Shown here: positions 33,077 to 41,190 of the stretch, in pieces
Layout of the letters: the number at the start of each line of letters is the position of its first letter
Position numbering within the stretch: the stretch's first letter is position 1
Origin: Xanthobacteraceae bacterium
Lineage (GTDB): Bacteria > Pseudomonadota > Alphaproteobacteria > Rhizobiales > Xanthobacteraceae
Length of the DNA: 64,000 nt
Direction: 5' to 3'
NCBI GenBank assembly: GCA_019635635.1
Contig: JAHBZB010000001.1
Coordinates: 1,612,001 to 1,676,000, forward strand
Program-made: the position numbers and the translations under genes
The notes under the pieces: generated by a model
What the model saw: only the letters and a program-made list of their open reading frames with translations
Databases searched by the model: none
What the model was told of the DNA's origin: nothing

Positions 33077-33123
33077 CGACAGGGCTCCCCAGCGGGTCGA
33101 TGGTTGAAACCGGGGTAGCCTTT

Positions 33124-33138
33124 GCGAAGCGCGTGCCA
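33124..33138 (-). promoter_or_regulatory. Sigma-54 promoter of flgI operon
   Basis: On the minus strand TGGCACGCGCTTCGC has a perfect -24 half and the invariant GC 12 nt on; the -12 half has one mismatch (TCGC for TTGC). Confidence 0.7.
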
Positions 33139-33231
33139 AGGCGGCGCGAATCCTAAGCGCTTGATCCGACTCGTCTTTTTGAATCGGACAGGAAATCGGC
33201 GGCTTCCCGGCGGCAAAGAACTCCGTCCGGC

Positions 33232-33249
33232 GCGGCAAGAACTGCCGGG
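33232..33249. promoter_or_regulatory. ftr-like operator between flgI and fliX
   Basis: CGGCA-AGAAC-TGCCGG, core GGCA-N5-TGCC, lies about 128 bp upstream of the inferred flgI start and 43 bp before the fliX ATG. A degenerate second copy lies at 33210-33229, repeating the tandem layout seen at flgE. Confidence 0.65.
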
Positions 33250-33252
33250 TGC

Positions 33253-33267
33253 TTAACTGCTCGTTAA
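33253..33267 (+). promoter_or_regulatory. CtrA-type box upstream of fliX
   Basis: TTAA-CTGCTCG-TTAA is an exact TTAA-N7-TTAA CtrA site ending 23 nt before the fliX ATG. In Caulobacter, fliX is a CtrA-controlled class II flagellar gene. Confidence 0.7.
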
Positions 33268-33290
33268 CCATGGCGGGCCGACTTTGCGGT

Positions 33291-33710
33291 ATGCGCATTT
33301 ACGGCCCGAACCAGACCAGCAGCGCGACCGGTACTTCGGCCACGCGAAAAGCGGGGCCGGCCGGTCAGTTTTCGCTGGATAGCGCCTCCGAGACTACGAA
33401 GCCCGCCACGGCCTCCGCGAGTAGCGGGGTCGGCGGACTCGATTCTCTTCTTGCGCTTCAAGCCGTCGAAGACTCGGGTGCGCGGCGGAAGCGCTTTGCC
33501 CGGCGGGGCAAATCGGCGCTCGATCTTCTGGACGAACTCAAGGCGGAATTGCTCGCGGCCGACATGCGCCGGGACACCCTCGAGCGCCTCCAGGGGACGC
33601 TCGCCCAGTTGACTGAAAAGAGCGGAACCCCGGGACTCGATGAGGTTCTGGGCGAAATCGAGCTCCGCGTGGCCGTAGAAATTGCCAAGCGGACGCCAAA
33701 AGCCGCCTGA
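33291..33710 (+). CDS. fliX: Flagellar regulator FliX
   Basis: The 139-residue protein (MRIYGPNQTSS at the start; GLDSLLALQAVED; LDLLDELKAELLAADM) is FliX, which in Caulobacter binds and controls the sigma-54 activator FlbD in response to basal-body assembly. The ATG at 33291 is preferred over the frame from 33249, which overlaps the CtrA box. flbD itself is not in the window. Confidence 0.9.
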   Translation: MRIYGPNQTSSATGTSATRKAGPAGQFSLDSASETTKPATASASSGVGGLDSLLALQAVEDSGARRKRFARRGKSALDLLDELKAELLAADMRRDTLERLQGTLAQLTEKSGTPGLDEVLGEIELRVAVEIAKRTPKAA

Positions 33711-33880
33711 TTGCTTGGGTTCCGACGCCGCAATTGGCCCGTCACGTTTCCCCTCTACTGGCAATGCCGCCCGCCCATTGAAGCGGACGGGGTACATCGC
33801 TATAAGCCCCGCCCAATTCGGAAGGGGGGGCCACAAGCCTCGCCGGAAGTGCCAGGGATTAGCGTTAGGGGACCGTTCTC

Positions 33881-34294
33881 ATGGTTGTGTTGCTCGACAC
33901 CTATCGTCCGACCGATGACGAGCCGTTCATGAACGAGAAGCAGAAGGAATACTTCCGCCAGAAGCTTCTGCGCTGGCGGGACGACATCCTTCGCGAGGCG
34001 AAGCAGACGCTCCAGCATTTGCAGGAAGAGAACGTCAATCATCCCGATCTCGCCGACCGGGCATCGTCGGAAACCGACCGCGCGATCGAACTGCGCGCAC
34101 GCGACCGCCAGCGCAAGCTGATCGCGAAAATCGACGCCGCGCTCGAGCGGATCGAGGATGGCTCTTACGGCTACTGCGTCGAGACCGGCGATCCGATTTC
34201 GCTGAAGCGTCTCGAGGCGCGTCCGATCGCGACCTTGTCGATCGAGGCGCAGGAACGCCACGAGCGCCGCGAGAAAGTCTATCGGGACGAATAG
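33881..34294 (+). CDS. dksA: DksA-like RNA polymerase-binding factor with a reduced zinc site
   Basis: The 137-residue protein has the DksA coiled coil (FRQKLLRWRDDILREAKQTL... to ERIEDG) and the globular end YCVETGDPISLKRLEARPIATLSIEAQERHE. Of the four zinc cysteines of E. coli DksA only the first remains; the other three positions are Thr, Ser and Ala. Single-cysteine, zinc-independent DksA forms are known in alphaproteobacteria. It acts with ppGpp at RNA polymerase. AGGGGA lies 8 nt before the start. Confidence 0.9.
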   Translation: MVVLLDTYRPTDDEPFMNEKQKEYFRQKLLRWRDDILREAKQTLQHLQEENVNHPDLADRASSETDRAIELRARDRQRKLIAKIDAALERIEDGSYGYCVETGDPISLKRLEARPIATLSIEAQERHERREKVYRDE

Positions 34295-34297
34295 CGC

Positions 34298-34579
34298 GTG
34301 TTCTACCGGCTGCTCTTCATATTCGATCTGCTGGCGGCAGCCGTCGTCCTGTTCTTTTTCTTCTGGGGCGTTTCCGACGGAACGGTTTCGTCATACAATT
34401 TCGGCCTGTGGGCGGGATTGCTCGCTGCCGTCGCCGCGGTGCTCGCCGCCGGATATGTTCTGAACGCGAACGGCAATCGCGTGCTTGCGAACCTGTTGCT
34501 TCTGGTTATCGCGCTGCCGGCGTTCGCCTATCTTCTGTTCGTGCTGCTGATCGTGATTGCGCAGCCGCGCTGGAACTAG
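34298..34579 (+). CDS. 93-residue membrane protein
   Basis: A GTG start 3 nt after dksA opens a protein with three hydrophobic spans (about residues 3-24, 35-53 and 64-87). It is probably cotranscribed with dksA. No function is evident. Confidence 0.65.
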   Translation: MFYRLLFIFDLLAAAVVLFFFFWGVSDGTVSSYNFGLWAGLLAAVAAVLAAGYVLNANGNRVLANLLLLVIALPAFAYLLFVLLIVIAQPRWN

Positions 34580-34947
34580 CGGCTGCCGAATAGAAATTTG
34601 AAAAATCGGAAGATCGTGTAGAGCGCAAGCTCTACGGCCGCGGTCAGCAGAAGCAGGAACAGCGCGCGCTGGCCGAGATCATCGGTGATCGCGGCGCGAA
34701 ACTTGAACTTGATGCTCTCAGGAAAATAGCCGTCTACGATCGCGTAGAGATAATTCGTGAGCGGCTGTAGTTTCGTGTAGGCCCAGCCGAGGAAATCGAG
34801 CTGGAAGGCGAACAGATAACCGTAGAGCAGCCAGACCACGACGATGGTGAACGCGAGTAAAATCGTCTTGCCGATGAACGCAGAGAGAAACCCTCCGTTG
34901 CGGCGGGGAGGCGGGGCATCGTCATAGCGCGTCTCATAATCCGTCAT
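34576..34947 (-). CDS. 123-residue membrane protein
   Basis: A soluble Pro/Asp-rich N-terminus (DDAPPPRRNGG) is followed by two long hydrophobic segments (about residues 22-50 and 92-115) and a positively charged end. Its stop overlaps the end of the convergent 93-residue gene by 4 nt. The family is unknown. Confidence 0.65.
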   Translation of the reverse strand: MTDYETRYDDAPPPRRNGGFLSAFIGKTILLAFTIVVVWLLYGYLFAFQLDFLGWAYTKLQPLTNYLYAIVDGYFPESIKFKFRAAITDDLGQRALFLLLLTAAVELALYTIFRFFKFLFGSR

Positions 34948-35027
34948 GTGACTCTCCGGAGGATGCGCAGTCGAGTGAGCGACGAGCCTCGCGGATTGTC
35001 AAACCGCATTGCGCTTATGGGAAGAAA

Positions 35028-35228
35028 TTAGTTGTCGGCTTTTTCCCAGCGGCCGATGCAGCGCTCGTCCTTCCAGACCTCGATCGCGCGGAAGGCGCCG
35101 CGATGGTTGCGGCCGCGCGTGTTGGCGTCGGCATCGTCGAGGCAAACTTCGGTTCTGGATTTCAGCAAATGATCGCGGTGATCGAGGAAGCGGAACAGAT
35201 AGTCCGCGTTGTCATCCCGGTCTTTCAT
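35028..35228 (-). CDS. 66-residue hypothetical protein
   Basis: The charged soluble protein contains YLFRFLDHRDHLLKSRTEVC and ends VWKDERCIGRWEKADN. AAAGGG lies 6 nt before MKDRDDNA, which is preferred over the ATG at 35273. No domain was recognised. Confidence 0.6.
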   Translation of the reverse strand: MKDRDDNADYLFRFLDHRDHLLKSRTEVCLDDADANTRGRNHRGAFRAIEVWKDERCIGRWEKADN

Positions 35229-35320
35229 GGGCCGCCCTTTACGCAATACTGGAGACGAGCAGGCAGACTCCACCTTCCGGGTAAATAGAGCGTTTCGCCC
35301 CCCGGAACCGGCGAAAAGAT

Positions 35321-35351
35321 ACGGCCCCCGCGGGGGAGCTGCGGGGGCCGT
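35321..35351 (-). terminator. Terminator after the flgF-flgG-flgA-flgH operon
   Basis: ACGGCCCCCGC and GCGGGGGCCGT form an 11-bp stem with a 9-nt loop; TATCTTTTC follows on the minus strand. It lies 98 nt past the flgH stop. Confidence 0.8.
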
Positions 35352-35448
35352 TACACACCGGCCGTCAATGGGGAGCTTCGGGCCGGCCTACACTTCGCGC
35401 ATTCGGTTGGGGTGCTGCGCGAAATGGAATTCTTGGAAAGCGCGCGCT

Positions 35449-36195
35449 CTAGAAGGGCAGGATGTGCTCGAAGAGCTGCTGGCCCCAGCGCGGTTGCTGG
35501 ATGTCGGTGATCTGGCCGCGGCCGCCGTAGGAGATGCGCGCCTGCGCGATCTTCTGCGAATCCAGCGTGTTGTCGGCCTCGATGTCCTCGGGCCGCACGA
35601 TGCCGGCGACGAGCAGTTCGCGCATTTCGAAGTTCACGCGGACTTCTTGCTTGCCCTCGATCACGAGATTGCCGTTCGGTAATACCTGCGTCACGACGGC
35701 GGCGACGTTGGTCTGCAAAATTTCCTGGCGGTTGATGTTGCCCTTGCCATCGTTGGTAGTGGTTGAATCCGTCGTCAGCAGCCGGTTCGGAATCGCCTGC
35801 TTGGTGAACGGAATTTTGGTGAGCCCGAAAAGGTTGGTGATGCCGGAGTCTTCGTTGGCCGAGCGGTCGCGCTTGGTTTCGTTATCCAGTTGCGCCTTGT
35901 CCGCGATCTTCACCTTGATCGTCAGAATGTCGCCGACCTGATGTGCGCGCTGGTCCTTGAAGAAGGCGCGGCTGCCCGAGCGCCATAGCGAGTTCGGCGA
36001 GTAGGCGACCGGGACCGGCTCCGGCATCGGCATCGATACCGGGCGATAGTTCGGCTGCGTGGTCGGGTTGTTCACCGGCGAGAGCGGCGGTGCCTGCGTG
36101 ATGTTCGAGATTTTATCGATTGCCGCGCAACCGCCGAGCAGGCTTGCCGCGAGCGCAACCGCGCCTGCGCGGACGAGTACCTTGGACATAGTCAT
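35449..36195 (-). CDS. flgH: Flagellar L-ring lipoprotein FlgH
   Basis: The 248-residue protein has a lipoprotein signal with lipobox LLGGC and the FlgH core (SLWRSGSRAFFKDQRAHQVGDILTIKV, QTNVAAVVTQVLPNGNLVIEG, GGRGQITDIQQPRWGQQLFE). It forms the outer-membrane L-ring. GAGG lies 5 nt before the ATG at 36195. It is the last gene of the flgF operon. Confidence 0.96.
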   Translation of the reverse strand: MTMSKVLVRAGAVALAASLLGGCAAIDKISNITQAPPLSPVNNPTTQPNYRPVSMPMPEPVPVAYSPNSLWRSGSRAFFKDQRAHQVGDILTIKVKIADKAQLDNETKRDRSANEDSGITNLFGLTKIPFTKQAIPNRLLTTDSTTTNDGKGNINRQEILQTNVAAVVTQVLPNGNLVIEGKQEVRVNFEMRELLVAGIVRPEDIEADNTLDSQKIAQARISYGGRGQITDIQQPRWGQQLFEHILPF

Positions 36196-36225
36196 CACTA
36201 CCTCTTTCAAACTCTTCTTGGCGGC

Positions 36226-37224
36226 TTAGCGCTCGCTGACGTTGATCGCGGCCGTAGTCACGGGGTTGGCATCGCTCACCATCACCACGCCGGGCGCGGT
36301 GACGGTCGCCTGCACGAGGCGCTTGGATTGCGGGTTGAGCACGGTAATGGTTTCGCCTTCGGCGCCATTGCCCATCGCCTTGCCGCGCAGCGTGAGCGTG
36401 ATCGCGCCGGAGCGGAAAACGATGGTGACGGCGTCGTCGCGGGCGATGATCTGCGGCTTCATCAGGTCGGCGGCGCGCAGCGTCTGGCCGCTGCGCAACG
36501 CGCGGCGCGCGGCCTGGTTGATGACGAGTTCGGCGCGCGTCAGCGCGTCGGTCTGGACCTGTCCACGCGGCAGCCGCTCGAGGATGATGTCGCTTTCGCG
36601 GATGGTTTCGCCGCGCGAGATCGGACGCGCGAGCGTCACCACTTCTGCGGTTTCGATCAGCGTGCCGGTCATGCGCACCGGATTGCGCCGGAGAGTCAGC
36701 GAACCGGGCATGTCGATGATCGCTTCGAAGCGGTTGTTGTTCTGGTCGACCGCGACGCTGACGACGCGCGGCGCATCCTTCGCGGTCAGCTCGACCTGCA
36801 ACGGCTTCATGTGCGGGTCGAAGGTGACCGACAGATCGGAGGCATTGGCGATTTCGTAGCGCTTGGCCGCCGCTTCCGCGACGGCCCGCCCGAGATCGCT
36901 CAACGTCACGCTCCGGCTCGCGCGAGAGACGAGCACTTCCGTGAGATTCCTGGTGTCGAAAACGACGATGCCGTTGGCGCGCAGCGCTTCCATCACGCGA
37001 TGGACCTGAATCGTGCCCGAGCCGCCGAGCGCCGGCGCCTTGAATACCGGCAGGCTCGCCTTGGCACCGGCGTTTTCGAGAATGTCTCCGATCCGCACGA
37101 GGTCGCCGGTCACGGTAACTTCGGTCTTCAAGGCCGGCGTTGCGCTTTGCGCGCGGGCGGAGAACGCCCAGATCACGACGATCGCCGCGCAGGCCAGAAG
37201 CAGAATTCCCTTGAGGTGTCTCAT
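36226..37224 (-). CDS. flgA: P-ring assembly protein FlgA
   Basis: The 332-residue protein has a signal peptide and, in its C-terminal half, the SAF-type FlgA region (LARPISRGETIRESDIILERLP, AARRALRSGQTLRAADLMKP, TIVFRSGAITLTLRGKAM). FlgA is the periplasmic chaperone for FlgI. GAGG lies 6 nt before the ATG at 37224; this ATG lies just past the flgG stop. Confidence 0.94.
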   Translation of the reverse strand: MRHLKGILLLACAAIVVIWAFSARAQSATPALKTEVTVTGDLVRIGDILENAGAKASLPVFKAPALGGSGTIQVHRVMEALRANGIVVFDTRNLTEVLVSRASRSVTLSDLGRAVAEAAAKRYEIANASDLSVTFDPHMKPLQVELTAKDAPRVVSVAVDQNNNRFEAIIDMPGSLTLRRNPVRMTGTLIETAEVVTLARPISRGETIRESDIILERLPRGQVQTDALTRAELVINQAARRALRSGQTLRAADLMKPQIIARDDAVTIVFRSGAITLTLRGKAMGNGAEGETITVLNPQSKRLVQATVTAPGVVMVSDANPVTTAAINVSER

Positions 37225-37235
37225 GGCGATCCTCA

Positions 37236-38024
37236 TCAGCGCAGCATGTTCGCGGTGGATTGCAGCATCTCGTCCGCGGCCGAGACCACTTTCGCGTTCA
37301 TCGAATAGGCGCGCTGGGCTGCGATCAGGTCGGAGATTTCGGTGACGGCGTTGACGTTGGCGGTTTCGAGCTGTTGCTGGAGCAGCGTGCCCGCGCCGTC
37401 GACGCCGGGGTTGGAAAGCTGCGGTGTGCCGCTCGCTGCGGTTTCGAGATAGAGGTTGTCGCCGATCGGTTGCAGGCCGTTCTTGTTGACGAAGCGGGCG
37501 AGCTGGATCTGGCCGAGTTCGGTCGGCTGTGTCTGGTTCGGAATCGTGACCGAGACCTGACCCTGCTGGTTGATGGTGATGCCGGTCGCATTCGCGGGCA
37601 CCGTCATCTGCGGATCGAGCAGATAGCCTTCCGGTGTCACGATGCGGCCCTGATCGTCGCGCTCGAAGGAACCCGCTCGGGTATAGGCGATGCGGCCGTC
37701 GGGCATCGTCACGCGGAAGAAGCCTTCGCCGCGGATCGCGACGTCGAGATCTTTTTCGGTGGAGGTCAGGTTGCCCTGGCTCATCACGCGCGGCGTCGAG
37801 ACGACCTTTACGCCGCCGCCGATGTCGAGACCGGCGGGCAGGCGCGTGCCCTGATCCGACGTCGTGGTGCCGACGCGGCGCAGGTTCTGGTAGAAAAGAT
37901 CCTGAAATTCCGCACGCTGCTTTTTGAAGCCGGTCGTGCGCATGTTCGCGATGTTGTTCGAAATAACTTCGACGTTCAGTTCCTGCGCCATCATTCCGGT
38001 GGCGGCGGTGTAAAGAGCGCGCAT
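37236..38024 (-). CDS. flgG: Distal rod protein FlgG
   Basis: The 262-residue protein has the FlgG start MRALYTAATGMMAQELNVEVISNNIANMRTTGFK and a typical rod C-terminus (VNAVTEISDLIAAQRAYSMNAKVVSAADEML). It builds the distal rod that passes through the P and L rings. It is the second gene of the flgF operon. Confidence 0.97.
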   Translation of the reverse strand: MRALYTAATGMMAQELNVEVISNNIANMRTTGFKKQRAEFQDLFYQNLRRVGTTTSDQGTRLPAGLDIGGGVKVVSTPRVMSQGNLTSTEKDLDVAIRGEGFFRVTMPDGRIAYTRAGSFERDDQGRIVTPEGYLLDPQMTVPANATGITINQQGQVSVTIPNQTQPTELGQIQLARFVNKNGLQPIGDNLYLETAASGTPQLSNPGVDGAGTLLQQQLETANVNAVTEISDLIAAQRAYSMNAKVVSAADEMLQSTANMLR

Positions 38025-38048
38025 TGTCTATTCTCCCCTAAGTTTCCG

Positions 38049-38807
38049 TCAGACCTCGGCGAGCTTTTCGATCGCCTTGCGGCGAAGCTCGTCGGTGCGG
38101 CTCTGCATGTTGTTGATGGTGGTGTAGGCACGGGTGACTTCGAGCATGCGGTTCATTTCCTTCACCGCCTGCACGTTGGATTTTTCGAGCGCGCCCTGCA
38201 CGGCGCGGGTCGTGACCGGCGCGACCTGCGGCGTCAGGCCGTTGCCCGCCGACCACAGGCCGTCGCCCTGCTGCGTCAGTTGCGTCGGATTGGCGAAGGT
38301 GACCATGCGCAGCTTGCCGCGGTCGCCGACCTGACCTGCGCCGTTGGTCGCGGAGATCGTGCCGTCGGCTGCGATTGCGATGTTCGTATCGGTCGGCTCG
38401 AACACGATCGGGCCGCCCTGACCCAGCACGAGATGGCCGTTGTTGTTGACCAACTGCCCCTGCGGATTGAGATGGAAGTTGCCGGCGCGGGTGAAGCGCT
38501 CGCCGTTTTGGGTCTGGACCGCAAAGAAGCCGGGGCCGTCGATTGCGACATCGAGCGGCGCTTCGGTGCGCTGGAGCGGTCCTTGCGTGAAATCTTGCAG
38601 GGTTGCGCGGTCCATTACGAAAGCGATCCGGCGGTCGTTGCCGGGGAAGTATTCGTGGCGCGCGGTCGGGTCGAGATATTGCTCGAACATCATCGACTCG
38701 CCTTTGAAGCCGGTGGTGTTGATGTTCGCGATGTTGTTCGCAATCACGTCGAGCTCGCGCCGAAGCGCGACCTGCCGTGAAAGTCCAACCAGAAGGGCAT
38801 TTTCCAT
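38049..38807 (-). CDS. flgF: Proximal rod protein FlgF
   Basis: The 252-residue protein begins MENALLVGLSRQVALRRELDVIANNIANINTTGFK, the rod-protein signature in its FlgF form. It heads the flgF-flgG-flgA-flgH operon. A perfect-core sigma-54 element lies 64-78 nt upstream, with ftr-like repeats further out. Confidence 0.95.
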   Translation of the reverse strand: MENALLVGLSRQVALRRELDVIANNIANINTTGFKGESMMFEQYLDPTARHEYFPGNDRRIAFVMDRATLQDFTQGPLQRTEAPLDVAIDGPGFFAVQTQNGERFTRAGNFHLNPQGQLVNNNGHLVLGQGGPIVFEPTDTNIAIAADGTISATNGAGQVGDRGKLRMVTFANPTQLTQQGDGLWSAGNGLTPQVAPVTTRAVQGALEKSNVQAVKEMNRMLEVTRAYTTINNMQSRTDELRRKAIEKLAEV

Positions 38808-38870
38808 TACCCGCTCCCCAAGTCCGGACCGCCACGACGCTCCCCAGCGGGGCGATCCGGTGTATTCAGA

Positions 38871-38885
38871 GCAGGAGCCGTGCCA
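38871..38885 (-). promoter_or_regulatory. Sigma-54 promoter of the flgF operon
   Basis: On the minus strand TGGCACGGCTCCTGC matches TGGCACG-N5-TGC exactly, with GG and GC 12 nt apart. It is the best sigma-54 match in the window. Confidence 0.88.
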
Positions 38886-38931
38886 GAGTAATTTATTGAA
38901 CTATTTCAATGCCTTGAGGAAATCACGGTAG

Positions 38932-38979
38932 CCCGAAAGACTGCCGGGCGGCAGCTTCCGCCCGGCAAGAATTGCCGCC
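38932..38979. promoter_or_regulatory. ftr-like operators between flgF and fliL
   Basis: CCCGGCA-AGAAT-TGCCGCC (38961-38979) carries the core GGCA-N5-TGCC; a degenerate copy (CCCGAAAGACTGCCGGG, 38932-38948) precedes it. They lie about 80-110 bp upstream of the inferred flgF start. Confidence 0.65.
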
Positions 38980-38980
38980 T

Positions 38981-38995
38981 TTTAGATTTCGTTAA
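38981..38995 (+). promoter_or_regulatory. Possible CtrA-type box upstream of fliL
   Basis: TTTA-GATTTCG-TTAA matches TTAA-N7-TTAA with one mismatch. Two copies of GTTAACCAT follow (38991-38999 and 39012-39020), the first overlapping this box. fliL-fliM is CtrA-controlled in Caulobacter. The match here is weaker than at fliX and flgB. Confidence 0.45.
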
Positions 38996-39059
38996 CCATG
39001 TCGGCCTTAGCGTTAACCATTGCCGGACCTCGGGAGCGGTCCGGTTTGGGGAGCGACCG

Positions 39060-39551
39060 ATGGCCGAAGCCGCATTGGCGGACGATCTTGCTGCCGACGA
39101 GGGCGGCAAGGCGAAAGCGCCAGCCAAATCTAAGAAGAAGCTGTTCATCTATGCGGGTGCCGGGCTCGGCGCTCTGCTTCTGCTCGCGGGCGGCTACTTC
39201 ATGTTCTTCTCCGGCGGCAAGCACGCGGAGAAGGTCGAGGTCGTCAAAGCGGTCTATTTCGACCTGCCGGAAATGATCGTGAACCTGTCGGCTTCGAGCG
39301 AGCGGCCGCAATATCTGCGGGTGAAGGTAACGCTCGAGCTTCCCGACAATTCGGTGCAGGACGCGGTGAAGACCGCGATGCCGCGCGTGATCGATGCCTT
39401 CCAGGTTCATCTGCGCGAACTGCGCGCGGTCGATCTCGAAGGCTCCGCCGGTCTCTACCGGCTGCGCGAGGAACTGATGCGGCGGATCAACATTGCGATC
39501 GCGCCCGCGAAAATCCGCGCCGTGCTGTTCAAGGAAGTCGTCGTCCAGTGA
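39060..39551 (+). CDS. fliL: Flagellar stator-associated protein FliL
   Basis: The 163-residue protein has a cytoplasmic Lys/Ala-rich tail, one transmembrane span (about residues 27-52) and the periplasmic FliL domain (VYFDLPEMIVNLS, QYLRVKVTLEL, RINIAIAPAKIRAVLFKEVVVQ). FliL surrounds and supports stator units. It is first in the fliL-fliM-DUF6468-motE-TPR gene run. Confidence 0.95.
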   Translation: MAEAALADDLAADEGGKAKAPAKSKKKLFIYAGAGLGALLLLAGGYFMFFSGGKHAEKVEVVKAVYFDLPEMIVNLSASSERPQYLRVKVTLELPDNSVQDAVKTAMPRVIDAFQVHLRELRAVDLEGSAGLYRLREELMRRINIAIAPAKIRAVLFKEVVVQ

Positions 39552-39564
39552 CGATCTAGAGATC

Positions 39565-40701
39565 ATGGCCGACATCGAAACAGAAATCTCCGACGCCCCC
39601 AAGAAGCCGAACGATCAGGAGGTCGCGGCCGACTGGGAGAAGATGGTCGAAGGCGCGCCGGGCGACATCGAGACCAAGGTCGCGATCGAGCGTGCGCTGA
39701 ACCAGGAAGAGATCGACAATCTTCTCGGCTTCCGGCTCGACGACATCAATTTCGCGGATCAGAACGGCCTGCGCGCGATCATCGACTCGGCGATGGTCTC
39801 CTACGAGCGCCTGCCGATGCTCGAAATCGTCTTCGACCGTCTGGTGCGGTTGATGACGACCTCGCTCCGCAATTTCACGTCCGATAACGTCGAAGTTTCG
39901 CTCGATCGCATCACTTCCGTGCGCTTCGGAGAATACCTGAATTCGATTCCGCTGCCGACCATTCTCGGCGTCGTGAAGGCGAAAGAGTGGGACAACTTCG
40001 GACTGTTCTCGGTCGACTCTTCGCTGATCTACGCAATGATCGACGTGCTGCTCGGCGGACGGCGCGGTACCTATACGGTGCGCGTGGACGGCCGGCCCTA
40101 TACGACGATCGAAACCAATCTCGTCAAGCGCATGATGGAATTGGTGCTCTCCGACGCGGAGGCCGCGTTCCGCCCGGTGTCGCCGGTCAAGTTTGAGATC
40201 GACCGCATCGAGACCAACCCGAAATTCGCGGCGATCTCACGTCCGACCAATGCCGCGATCCTGGTGCGGTTGCGGATCGACATGGAAGACCGCGGCGGTT
40301 GCGTCGAGATTCTCTTGCCTTATGCGACCATCGAGCCGATCCGCGAACTGCTCTTGCAGAACTTCATGGGCGACAAGTTCGGCCGCGATCCGATCTGGGA
40401 GTCGCATCTTGCGACCGAGATCTGGCACGCGAAGGTCGAGGTCGATGCCGTGCTCTACGAAGACGTAATGCCGCTGAAGAAGCTCATGAATCTCGAGGTC
40501 GGCGACACGCTGATGCTGGATGTGCGCCCCGACGCGCTGGTCAAGGTGCGTTGCGGGGACGCGGTTCTTTCCGAAGGGCGCATGGGACGGATGGGCGACC
40601 GCGTCGCGGTAAAGGTCGCCAAGCCGTTGCGGCGCTCGAAAACCACGATGGCAATGTTTGAACAGGCCGGCGCAATGTCGAGCCGGATGGAGGGCGCATG
40701 A
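39565..40701 (+). CDS. fliM: Flagellar motor switch protein FliM
   Basis: The 378-residue protein has the FliM features LNQEEIDNLLGF (N-terminal), the CheC-like middle domain (ALIYAMIDVLLGG-type region, here SLIYAMIDVLLGGRRG) and the C-terminal SpoA domain (DTLMLDVRPDALVKVRCGD). It forms the C-ring with FliG and FliN and receives CheY-P. The start MADIETEIS lies 13 nt after fliL; its stop overlaps the next gene by 4 nt. Confidence 0.96.
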   Translation: MADIETEISDAPKKPNDQEVAADWEKMVEGAPGDIETKVAIERALNQEEIDNLLGFRLDDINFADQNGLRAIIDSAMVSYERLPMLEIVFDRLVRLMTTSLRNFTSDNVEVSLDRITSVRFGEYLNSIPLPTILGVVKAKEWDNFGLFSVDSSLIYAMIDVLLGGRRGTYTVRVDGRPYTTIETNLVKRMMELVLSDAEAAFRPVSPVKFEIDRIETNPKFAAISRPTNAAILVRLRIDMEDRGGCVEILLPYATIEPIRELLLQNFMGDKFGRDPIWESHLATEIWHAKVEVDAVLYEDVMPLKKLMNLEVGDTLMLDVRPDALVKVRCGDAVLSEGRMGRMGDRVAVKVAKPLRRSKTTMAMFEQAGAMSSRMEGA

Positions 40702-41177
40702 CCGGATCGTTCTACGGTTTGGCAATCGAAACGCTCGTTGCAATCCTGCTCGGGCTTACGATCGGCTATTGCTTCATTCTCAACAGGCGGCTGATCCGAC
40801 TGCGGGCCGACGAGTCCGCGCTGCGCGGCACCATCGCCGAATTGGTCACCGCGACGGAATTTGCGGAGCGGGCGATCAAGAACTTACGCGAGATCACGCA
40901 GGAAACCAATCTAACGCTGGGCGAGGGCTTGCGCGCCTCGATCAACGTCACGCGCGAACTCGACGACCAGATCGCGCGCGGCGAGGAAGTGCTCGACCGC
41001 ATCGTGCAGATCGCAGGCGTCGCGCAGGCCGCGCGCCAGCCGGAACGCGAGCCCCAGCCTGCGAACGTCGAGCAGTTCGCTCCCGAAGAAAGCCGCTCGC
41101 GCTCGGCCAACCGGACCGCGCAAGCCGCGCAGGCGCTCGTGATGCGGCTGCGTGCCGCGACGGGTCAAGCGGCATAA
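40698..41177 (+). CDS. DUF6468-like flagellar accessory membrane protein
   Basis: The 159-residue protein has one N-terminal transmembrane span (about residues 8-27) and then a cytoplasmic helical region (LRADESALRGTIAELVTATEFAERAIKNLRE). It overlaps fliM by 4 nt (ATGA). A protein at this place in Caulobacter, PflI, affects flagellar positioning and has the same topology; whether this is the orthologue is inference. Confidence 0.6.
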   Translation: MTGSFYGLAIETLVAILLGLTIGYCFILNRRLIRLRADESALRGTIAELVTATEFAERAIKNLREITQETNLTLGEGLRASINVTRELDDQIARGEEVLDRIVQIAGVAQAARQPEREPQPANVEQFAPEESRSRSANRTAQAAQALVMRLRAATGQAA

Positions 41178-41190
41178 CGAAAGCAATCCG

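Noticed and set aside
39001-39059. Sigma-54 promoter for fliL
   Set aside because: No GG/GC pair with 12-nt spacing; a CtrA-type signal fits better.
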